The translations under genes were made by a program, and so were the position numbers. Positions 1-4,897 of a stretch of DNA of 5,039 nt are shown here, in pieces. Source of the DNA: Pseudobdellovibrio sp. (GTDB taxonomy: Bacteria > Bdellovibrionota > Bdellovibrionia > Bdellovibrionales > Bdellovibrionaceae); the NCBI GenBank assembly GCA_025449725.1, contig JANWIU010000169.1:1-5039 (forward strand). Reading direction: 5' to 3'. Below the pieces are notes generated by a model, which had not been told where the DNA came from, did not search any database, and saw only the letters and a program-made list of their open reading frames with translations. Positions within the stretch are counted from its first letter, which is position 1, and each line of letters opens with the position of its first letter.

Positions 1-1342
1 ACTCATAGCGCGAACTTAAATCAGATGAAATGATTAATTGCTCTTGCTTGGTTTCGTAATCGAGCAGATGAATTTGTGTCTTGCCACTGAGATTAGAAAC
101 ATAAACAAGAAGCTTTCCGTCATCAGAAAACTGTGCGCTTCTAACCCTTCCGGAAAAAGTCAGCTGATTTGACTTTTTTGCGTCCAAGTCATATTCGTGC
201 AAATCAGAAAGTTTGTAGGCTGAATCCACTTTGTCGGTGATTGCATATATCAATTTTTTCTGTGTTGGGTGAAACAATAAACTATGAATTTCGCCGCTGG
301 GCAGTTTGCCGAAATCAGGTTGTTCGCCATTGATATCGCGAACCCGGATTTTGTTCATCTCTTTAACGTTTTCCAGATAAGCAAAAAGTTTGTGAGCGCT
401 AGAGACGGCCGGGCGGTAAGAGCCCTGACTTTTTTCATCAACAAAAGAAACTTCTGTTGTCGGAAGTTTCTTTAACTGTTGTGACTCGTTTTGTGCATTT
501 TGTTCGGCTGCAAACATGGCTTTGTTGTACGTGGTTTCATAGGTCAGTGCATTGAGCTCCAAAATCGGATCTTCAATAAAATAAGGAACTCTTTCCCCTT
601 GGCGCTTTGCCAAATAATTAATGGATTTTATATCTTTCGTGTCTGAAACCAGCTGGCTGAAAAAAAGTGAACCGAACAAATAAGGGCGTGCGCCGTAGGG
701 CCATGATGGTAAGACTTCATTGCTTTGAGGTAAATCGTACTGGCCAAGTTTGCCTTCTATAACGATTCCGCGCATGACTGCGTTTTGAAAAGTTGAGCGT
801 GAACGACCGGTGTTGGAAAACTGCGTTTCCATTTCTACGGCCATGCCTTCCTTCCACCAAGCAGGCATTAGCATGTTCGGTGCAACGATGGTTCCAAATA
901 CCGGTCTCAACAGAGAGTAAAATCCACTGGCGGGTTCGAATTGCAGAATGTGGGTTAATTCGTGAGTCAGCAGTATTTGCGGCCAATCGCCTGCTTCAGA
1001 TAACGAATCGTGATCTCCTGAAACGACGGAATAGGCCATAATGTGCGGATACGGAATCCGGGTGGCGTAGCCATTGGTCACATCGGTTGTATCATTCACA
1101 ATAATCACAATGCGATTCGTTAGGCTGTCGAATACGGTCGATAAATTCGAATAAGCCTTTTCAGCCGCGTTTGCATAGTATCGACCTAGGTCCAGCTGAG
1201 TAGAATTGACCACAACGTCAAAATGTTCGGTACGAATGATATTCCATGTTTCTTCGAAATGGCCTATCCGTTGTGCATTAAGTTTTTGTTGTGCTAAAAA
1301 AGCAATAACAAAAACATAAATAAAGAATGAAATTCTGTTCAT
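1..1342 (-). CDS. Secreted HExxH zinc metallopeptidase fused to a TolB/WD40-like beta-propeller (partial, C-terminus off the left edge)
   Basis: The minus-strand frame is open for 447 codons from the ATG at 1342 to the window edge, so the C-terminus is missing. Residues 1-23 form a signal peptide (N2-R3, hydrophobic core, probable signal peptidase I site after L-N-A23). The segment WNIIRTEHFDVVV (about 33-45) resembles the start of peptidase-MA-like gluzincin domains. HELTH at 127-131 supplies two zinc ligands and the catalytic Glu; WWKEG at 162-166 probably supplies the third ligand, E165. From about residue 305, repeats with patterns such as FSDDGKLLVYVSN match PD40/TolB-type propeller blades; about three are visible. 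The ATG is well supported: an in-frame TGA lies at 1393-1391 with no ATG, GTG or TTG between, although no good Shine-Dalgarno precedes it. It is divergent from pal, suggesting a periplasmic or envelope role. The substrate is unknown, and the protein is not a classical TolB because of the peptidase domain. Confidence 0.88.
   Translation of the reverse strand, partial: MNRISFFIYVFVIAFLAQQKLNAQRIGHFEETWNIIRTEHFDVVVNSTQLDLGRYYANAAEKAYSNLSTVFDSLTNRIVIIVNDTTDVTNGYATRIPYPHIMAYSVVSGDHDSLSEAGDWPQILLTHELTHILQFEPASGFYSLLRPVFGTIVAPNMLMPAWWKEGMAVEMETQFSNTGRSRSTFQNAVMRGIVIEGKLGQYDLPQSNEVLPSWPYGARPYLFGSLFFSQLVSDTKDIKSINYLAKRQGERVPYFIEDPILELNALTYETTYNKAMFAAEQNAQNESQQLKKLPTTEVSFVDEKSQGSYRPAVSSAHKLFAYLENVKEMNKIRVRDINGEQPDFGKLPSGEIHSLLFHPTQKKLIYAITDKVDSAYKLSDLHEYDLDAKKSNQLTFSGRVRSAQFSDDGKLLVYVSNLSGKTQIHLLDYETKQEQLIISSDLSSRYE
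444..473. repeat. Perfect 11-bp inverted repeat (13-bp hairpin) inside the peptidase-propeller gene
   Basis: The left arm AAAGAAACTTC (444-454) and right arm GAAGTTTCTTT (463-473) are exact reverse complements. The inner bases add a T-G wobble (455/462) and a G-C pair (456/461), leaving a 4-nt loop. Read on the coding (minus) strand, the hairpin is followed by a T-rich tract, which resembles an intrinsic terminator. It lies at codons 290-300, in the linker between the peptidase and propeller domains. The stem is AT-rich, and a function is inferred only. Confidence 0.6.
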
Positions 1343-1406
1343 AGAGAAATTATTTTGTCGACTATTGTGTGACTTGGCAATTAAACTTTGTCATTATTAG
1401 TAATGC

Positions 1407-1418
1407 ATCTGTACAGAT
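1407..1418. promoter_or_regulatory. Perfect 12-bp palindrome, candidate operator
   Basis: ATCTGTACAGAT is self-complementary over all 12 bases and is followed by a run of seven T (1418-1424). It lies between the divergent genes, 38 bases upstream of the pal start codon. Without a spacer it suits a dimeric DNA-binding protein better than an RNA hairpin. No regulator is encoded in the window, and the operator role is inferred from symmetry and position only. Confidence 0.35.
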
Positions 1419-1442
1419 TTTTTTACTACAGAATATACAACT

Positions 1443-1448
1443 AAGGAG
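1443..1448 (+). promoter_or_regulatory. Ribosome binding site of pal
   Basis: AAGGAG ends 7 nt before the ATG at 1456. This fixes the start of pal over a GTG at 1369 in the same frame, which lacks such a site and would place 29 non-signal residues before the lipoprotein signal peptide. Confidence 0.85.
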
Positions 1449-1455
1449 TTTAGTA

Positions 1456-1962
1456 ATGAAAAAAATTTTACTTTCAGTAATGGTCTTTGCATTAGTCAGC
1501 GGCTGTTCATCTGCGAAAAAAAATGAAACCCCGGTCAGTAACGAACAAACGGCTTCAGGCGGAACTGAAAAAGTTGAATCGTCTGCAATGGATTTTTCGC
1601 CAAAGGGCAGCGATAGCGGATCAATTGAAGGTCTGCAAACTGTACGCTTTGAATACGACAAATCGACGCTAACTGATGACGAACAAAAGAAGTTGAACGC
1701 AAACGCGGAGTGGTTAAAAAAGAACTCCGATGTGAAAATGCTAATTGAAGGCCACTGCGATCAGCGCGGTTCGATTGAGTATAATCTTTCATTGGGCGAA
1801 CGCCGCGCAAATTCGGTTAAGCAAATGTTGCAAAAACTTGGAATCCCCGGTGACCGCTTATCTACAACCAGTTATGGAAAAGAAAAACTGATTGCAAGTG
1901 GTGATGCTGAAGAAGAAATGGCACAAAACCGCCGCGCAAACTTTGTACCTTCAAAAAAATAA
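1456..1962 (+). CDS. pal: Peptidoglycan-associated outer-membrane lipoprotein Pal
   Basis: This 168-residue lipoprotein anchors the outer membrane to peptidoglycan and, with Tol proteins, supports envelope constriction. The signal peptide (M-K-K, hydrophobic core) ends in the lipobox L-V-S-G-C, so C17 is the predicted lipidated residue; Ser at +2 favours outer-membrane sorting. A Ser/Thr/Glu-rich linker (18-60) precedes an OmpA-like domain (about 62-165) with the Pal signature IEGHCDQRG (98-105), EYN (108-110), LGERRA (113-118) and NRRA (158-161). D102 and R117 align with the Asp and Arg that bind diaminopimelate in OmpA-like domains. Length is close to E. coli Pal (173). The start is set by the ATG with AAGGAG upstream. 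It leads the plus-strand operon, with the next gene 7 nt downstream. No tolB precedes it on this strand. Confidence 0.95.
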   Translation: MKKILLSVMVFALVSGCSSAKKNETPVSNEQTASGGTEKVESSAMDFSPKGSDSGSIEGLQTVRFEYDKSTLTDDEQKKLNANAEWLKKNSDVKMLIEGHCDQRGSIEYNLSLGERRANSVKQMLQKLGIPGDRLSTTSYGKEKLIASGDAEEEMAQNRRANFVPSKK

Positions 1963-1965
1963 AGG
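1961..1965 (+). promoter_or_regulatory. Ribosome binding site overlapping the pal stop codon
   Basis: AAAGG begins within the pal TAA and ends 4 nt before the ATG at 1970. The arrangement suggests that translation of the small lipoprotein gene is coupled to termination on pal. Confidence 0.55.
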
Positions 1966-1969
1966 TTAA

Positions 1970-2284
1970 ATGTTAAAGACAGCAGCGAAGATCTTTATTT
2001 TCGTTCTCGTAATGGCGACTGTAAGCTGCGTGCATACGTCGCCACCACTTACGGAATATGCTTTGGCAGATACCGCAATTAAAGCTGCTAAGGCTGTTCA
2101 GGCTGTTCGCTATTCTCCCGGATACTGGTATGAAGCTGAAGAGGCTTTTCGCCAGGCAAAAATTTTATACAATGAGCGCGAATATGAACAAGCGCGGGAT
2201 CTTTTTAATAAAGCCCGTCTTGCGGCTGAGAAGTCTGAGAATTCAGCCCGTTTAATCCGCCTTCGAAACGGTGAGGTCCTTTAA
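1970..2284 (+). CDS. Small DUF4398-type helical lipoprotein
   Basis: This 104-residue protein starts with a signal peptide (K3, hydrophobic 8-18) ending in T-V-S-C. C20 is a likely lipidation site, though the box is less canonical because -3 is Thr rather than Leu. The mature part is predicted all-helical and rich in Ala and Glu. It has the DUF4398 pattern: Y-ALADTAIKAAKAVQAV, then YSPGYWYEAEEAFRQAK, then the TPR-like YEQARDLFNKARLAAEKSE. DUF4398 proteins are small envelope lipoproteins often found next to OmpA/Pal-type genes; their biochemical function is not established. A 9-bp tandem repeat (2092-2109) encodes part of the first helix. The gene lies between pal and the ybgF-like gene and overlaps the latter by one base (TAATG), so it is probably a structural partner of the Pal module. 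Family assignment is by pattern only. Confidence 0.82.
   Translation: MLKTAAKIFIFVLVMATVSCVHTSPPLTEYALADTAIKAAKAVQAVRYSPGYWYEAEEAFRQAKILYNEREYEQARDLFNKARLAAEKSENSARLIRLRNGEVL
2270..2276 (+). promoter_or_regulatory. Ribosome binding site of the ybgF-like gene, inside the preceding gene
   Basis: GGTGAGG lies in the last codons of the DUF4398 gene and ends 7 nt before the ATG at 2284, which overlaps the upstream TAA by one base. It supports this start and translational coupling. Confidence 0.6.
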
Positions 2285-3027
2285 TGAAAATACTGACATT
2301 AGTGATATTCATGCTGGCTCTGTCTTCTTGTTTGAAAACAAGATCAGAACTTGGCGGATCAGAACAAGAAAACGTGTACGGCGCCAAAATGGCTTCTAAT
2401 CAAATGGAAGGTCAGCAGGTTAAGGGTTCTGCTCCTGATGCTGCGGTTGCCACCGCTCCTCCTGATGAAAAAGATGAGTTGATCCGGGGATTGAACGGTC
2501 GTGTAGAGGTTTTAGAAAACCAACTTCAAACAATGACTAAAGATCGCGAAGAAGAGCGCAAGCAGTACGATCAAAAGTTAACTCTGCTACAAGAAGCATT
2601 GGTGAAGCTGGAAAATGAAATACATCCTCCGGCAGATGAAAAGTCTGCGGATAGTAAGGCAGAATCAAAGCCAACTGGAATGGAATCCAGCGACGATTTA
2701 GCTAAAAAAGATAAATCAGGAAAAAATGCTAAACCAGAAAAAGCAGACGCAAAAAAATCCGAAAAGAAGCTAAGCCCGCTGGAAGCCGGTGAAGAATTTT
2801 ATGCTAAACAAGACTGGAAGAAGGCAATTCTGAGCTTTCATCAGTACACAGATCAAACTCCAAAAGGAAAGCATGTTCCTGATGCTAAATACAAAATCGG
2901 TATTTGCTTTCAACAACTGGGCATGAAAGAAGAAGCCATGGCCTATTTTGAAGAAGTGGCTGCAAACTACGCTTCAACCGACGCAGGAAAAAAGTCTAAA
3001 TCGCGTTTGGCTAAATTAAAAAAATAA
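2284..3027 (+). CDS. ybgF: YbgF/CpoB-like lipoprotein with coiled coil and TPR repeats
   Basis: This 247-residue protein has the YbgF (CpoB) architecture of Tol-Pal clusters. CpoB links Tol-Pal action to septal peptidoglycan synthesis in E. coli; that role is known for the family and only inferred here. Residues 1-15 are a signal peptide with lipobox L-S-S-C, so C16 is probably lipidated, whereas E. coli CpoB is soluble periplasmic. A low-complexity stretch follows to about 60. A heptad-like coiled coil spans about 62-113 (DELIRGLNGRVEVLENQL and onward). A Lys/Glu/Ala/Ser-rich linker (about 116-162) leads to tandem TPRs (about 165-245) with EAGEEFYAKQDWKKAILSF, DAKYKIGICFQQLGMKEEA and MAYFEEVAANY. 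It is the third lipoprotein gene in a row and ends two nt before tsaD. The symbol follows domain order and position next to pal; overall identity to CpoB is probably low. Confidence 0.82.
   Translation: MKILTLVIFMLALSSCLKTRSELGGSEQENVYGAKMASNQMEGQQVKGSAPDAAVATAPPDEKDELIRGLNGRVEVLENQLQTMTKDREEERKQYDQKLTLLQEALVKLENEIHPPADEKSADSKAESKPTGMESSDDLAKKDKSGKNAKPEKADAKKSEKKLSPLEAGEEFYAKQDWKKAILSFHQYTDQTPKGKHVPDAKYKIGICFQQLGMKEEAMAYFEEVAANYASTDAGKKSKSRLAKLKK
3018..3024 (+). other. A-AAA-AAA slippery-type heptamer at the end of ybgF
   Basis: Seven A residues sit in the X-XXY-YYZ register of ybgF (TTA AAA AAA TAA). A -1 slip would continue with ATA ATT GTG AAG, which is the tsaD frame. It may simply reflect a Lys-Lys C-terminus in an A-rich context, because pal ends with the same TCA AAA AAA TAA pattern. 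Functional frameshifting is not shown. Confidence 0.3.
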
Positions 3028-3029
3028 TT

Positions 3030-4082
3030 GTGAAGGACCCAATTCAAAAAGTTTTAGCCGTTGAAACAAGTTGTGACGATACATCGGTCGCGATTGTTGA
3101 TTTAAACGGTTATGTCGTTAATCAGGTTTCAGCAAATCAGGATCTACAGCATGCACCTTACGGTGGAATTGTTCCGGAGATCGCAAGCCGTAATCATTCT
3201 GTTGCATTACTCCCTTTAATTGACCATGTGATAAAAAAATCTGATTTAACATGGAAAGATATAAACGGATTATGCGTTACGAATCGACCCGGTTTAATTG
3301 GATCTTTAATTGTCGGAATTATGACTTTGAAATCGATTTCGCAATCCTATCAATTGCCTTTAATCGGAGTTAATCATTTAGAAGGTCACTTGCTGGCTCC
3401 ATTTTTAAAGGATGCTCAGTATCAGCCGCCGGCAGACTTCACTTATCCTTATATTGCGTTGGCTGTCAGTGGTGGCCACACGAGTCTTTATTGGGTTAAA
3501 TCTTTTTCGGAATACATTGTTATTGGCACGACTAAAGACGACGCTGCCGGTGAGGCCTTTGATAAATTCGCAAAAATGGCGGGGCTCGGGTATCCGGGTG
3601 GTGTGCTGGTCGATAAGTCCGCGGTGACCGGTAATGCTTCCAAATACAGTTTTCCGCGCAGTCTTGTTCTTGAAGACAATTTGATGATGAGCTTTAGCGG
3701 CCTAAAATCTGCGGCCCACCGCTTACTTGAAAAAATGCCCCCAGAGCAAATTGAATCAGAAAGAGCTGACCTTTGCGCCTCTTTCCAAGAGGCTATTGTG
3801 GATGTGCTTGTGGCCAAACTGTTAAAGGCCGCTGATCGTTACAACTGCCGTAAGTTGGTCATTACGGGCGGAGTCAGCGCTAATAGCCGCTTGCGGCAGC
3901 GAATAGAGGAGCTTTCCGGAAAATATCAGATCGTGGTCCCGCCGGTGCGTTATTGTACAGATAATGCCGCTATGATAGGTTACGCCGGGATTTTGCGACT
4001 GAACCGGGGAGAGCGCAGTGGCCTTAACTTGGGTCCTTCTGCGCAACTTTACGAGTCTGATTTTTCTTTCGATCTTCAATAG
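3030..4082 (+). CDS. tsaD: tRNA N6-adenosine threonylcarbamoyltransferase TsaD (Gcp/YgjD/Kae1 family)
   Basis: TsaD transfers the threonylcarbamoyl group from threonylcarbamoyl-AMP to A37 of ANN-decoding tRNAs (t6A), working with TsaB and TsaE in the cytoplasm. The 350-residue length is normal. ASKHA-fold motifs appear in order: VLAVETSCDDTSVAI (8-22), GGIVPEIASRNH (45-56), the metal-binding NHLEGH (H116, H120), AVSGGHTSL (145-153), DDAAGEAFDK (170-179), GYPGG (187-191), MSFSGLKSA (220-228), TGGVSANSRLR (279-289) and CTDNAAMIGYAG (309-320), with D311 as probable third metal ligand. One oddity is NRPGLIGSL (85-93), where most homologues read GPGL; R86 replaces the first Gly. The start is GTG: an in-frame TAA lies at 3012-3014 and no other common start codon occurs before the conserved N-terminus. 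No Shine-Dalgarno is visible, so initiation is probably by coupling to the ybgF stop two nt upstream. Confidence 0.97.
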   Translation: MKDPIQKVLAVETSCDDTSVAIVDLNGYVVNQVSANQDLQHAPYGGIVPEIASRNHSVALLPLIDHVIKKSDLTWKDINGLCVTNRPGLIGSLIVGIMTLKSISQSYQLPLIGVNHLEGHLLAPFLKDAQYQPPADFTYPYIALAVSGGHTSLYWVKSFSEYIVIGTTKDDAAGEAFDKFAKMAGLGYPGGVLVDKSAVTGNASKYSFPRSLVLEDNLMMSFSGLKSAAHRLLEKMPPEQIESERADLCASFQEAIVDVLVAKLLKAADRYNCRKLVITGGVSANSRLRQRIEELSGKYQIVVPPVRYCTDNAAMIGYAGILRLNRGERSGLNLGPSAQLYESDFSFDLQ

Positions 4083-4085
4083 GGG
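4081..4085 (+). promoter_or_regulatory. Probable ribosome binding site of rsmA
   Basis: AGGGG overlaps the tsaD TAG stop and ends 5 nt before the TTG at 4091. It is an imperfect Shine-Dalgarno but better placed than anything before the in-frame ATGs at 4121 and 4130, and so favours the TTG start. Confidence 0.45.
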
Positions 4086-4090
4086 TAGTT

Positions 4091-4897
4091 TTGACAGCAT
4101 CTGAACGGCTTGAAAAAAGAATGACTGAAATGAGGGTTTTTGCAAAAAAATCTTTAGGGCAGAATTTTTTGGTTTCAGATTTCGTCATTGACAAAATTAT
4201 TGCGGCTGTTGATGACGAATCGCCTGAAAAAATTTTGGAAGTAGGCCCCGGTTGCGGTGCCTTAACTGATATTCTTCTGGAAAAATACAAAGATATAATT
4301 TTGATAGAATTGGACCGCGACCTGGCTGAATTCTGGCGCCAACAGGGTCAATCAGTTATCGAGGGTGATGCTCTTAGAATCGACTGGGAATTTGCAACCG
4401 GACGAGTTCTGGTCAGTAACCTTCCTTATCAGATTTCGTCGTCTCTGGTGATCGACCGCAGTCTGGATACAAAACCTCTGTTGGCCATGATTCTCATGTT
4501 TCAAAAAGAAGTGGCGCAAAGGATCCGAGCGGTAAAACAAACGGAGCATTACGGGATGCTTTCTGTTTTTGCTCAAGAGTTTTGGAATATAGAAACCGTG
4601 TGTGATGCCGGTTCACGTGAATTCAAGCCGGCCCCGAAAGTCTCCAGCCGCGTTTTGAAATTTAAACCCCGAACATCAAATATTTTAAACCGGCAAGAAT
4701 ACCTGGGTTTTGTAAAAGCTTGCTTTCAACAGCGACGTCGGGTTTTAAGTACCAATTTATCGGCTTTACCTGCCCAGTACGATCAAGAAAAATTTCCTTC
4801 CTGGCTTGAGCAAAATAAGAAAACTTCAAAGGTAAGGGCCGAAGAGCTTTCTCCTGCAGAGCTGAACTCTCTTTATTTTTGGATGAGGAAACCGTAA
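4091..4897 (+). CDS. rsmA: 16S rRNA (A1518/A1519) N6-dimethyltransferase RsmA (KsgA)
   Basis: RsmA dimethylates two adjacent adenines in helix 45 of 16S rRNA using S-adenosylmethionine, a late step of 30S maturation; its loss gives kasugamycin resistance in many bacteria. The 268-residue frame (from TTG) is normal in length. Motifs in order: KKSLGQNFL (19-27), the SAM-binding ILEVGPGCGALT (48-59), the acidic IELDRD (72-77), EGDAL (91-95), the catalytic NLPYQIS (110-116), MFQKEVAQRI (136-145), YGMLSVFAQ (154-162), FKPAPKVSSRV (178-188) and the C-terminal FQQRRRVLSTNL (212-223). The start is uncertain: TTG at 4091 has an AGGGG upstream, but ATG at 4121 or 4130 would also keep every motif. It lies 8 nt after tsaD and overlaps smpB by one base. 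The assignment is firm; only the first 10-13 residues are in doubt. Confidence 0.97.
   Translation: MTASERLEKRMTEMRVFAKKSLGQNFLVSDFVIDKIIAAVDDESPEKILEVGPGCGALTDILLEKYKDIILIELDRDLAEFWRQQGQSVIEGDALRIDWEFATGRVLVSNLPYQISSSLVIDRSLDTKPLLAMILMFQKEVAQRIRAVKQTEHYGMLSVFAQEFWNIETVCDAGSREFKPAPKVSSRVLKFKPRTSNILNRQEYLGFVKACFQQRRRVLSTNLSALPAQYDQEKFPSWLEQNKKTSKVRAEELSPAELNSLYFWMRKP
4885..4889 (+). promoter_or_regulatory. Ribosome binding site of smpB, inside rsmA
   Basis: GAGGA lies in the last codons of rsmA and ends 7 nt before the ATG at 4897, which shares its A with the rsmA TAA stop (TAATG). Spacing is good and supports this smpB start. Confidence 0.65.

Larger units (their letters stand above)
1343..1455. 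promoter_or_regulatory. Divergent intergenic region with promoters for the peptidase-propeller gene and for pal
   Basis: These 113 bp separate two genes transcribed away from each other, so both promoters should lie here or overlap the gene starts. The sequence is AT-rich. On the plus strand TTGGCA (1374-1379) is a reasonable -35, but the -10 candidates are weak: TATTAG at 1395-1400 with a 15-nt spacer, or TTAGTA at 1397-1402 with 17. On the minus strand TTGCCA (1380-1375) with CAAAAT (1357-1352) has a 17-nt spacer but would give an almost leaderless transcript. A small dyad ATTA-G-TAAT lies at 1396-1404. The region is regulatory by position; the individual boxes are uncertain. Confidence 0.5.

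Noticed and set aside
717..1041. Open frames on both strands at 717-986 (minus) and 793-1041 (plus) inside the peptidase region
   Set aside because: They overlap the long minus-strand frame, which carries HELTH and WWKEG, and they show no recognisable domain of their own.
1410..1439. Promoter for pal made of TGTACA (1410-1415) and TATACA (1434-1439)
   Set aside because: The 18-nt spacer is acceptable, but transcription would start at about 1446, inside the AAGGAG ribosome binding site.
1369..1455. N-terminal extension of pal from a GTG at 1369
   Set aside because: It would place 29 residues before a clear lipoprotein signal peptide and has no ribosome binding site, whereas the ATG at 1456 has AAGGAG at ideal spacing.
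1953..1959. A-AAA-AAA heptamer at the end of pal as a frameshift site
   Set aside because: A -1 slip reaches a TAA at 1974-1976 after a few codons and does not enter the next gene frame; it reflects the Lys-Lys C-terminus.
2092..2109. 9-bp tandem repeat GGCTGTTCA/GGCTGTTCG as a variable repeat
   Set aside because: There are only two copies, in frame, encoding alanine-valine positions of an amphipathic helix; it is too short to suggest phase variation.
4091..4096. Consensus -35 box TTGACA at the start of rsmA
   Set aside because: No -10 element occurs at a 16-18 nt spacing, and the bases are explained as the TTG start codon plus the next codon.
3488..4290. Minus-strand open frames at 3488-3817, 3822-4145 and 4024-4290 antisense to tsaD and rsmA
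   Set aside because: They are antisense to genes with unmistakable conserved motifs and have no domain signature or ribosome binding support.
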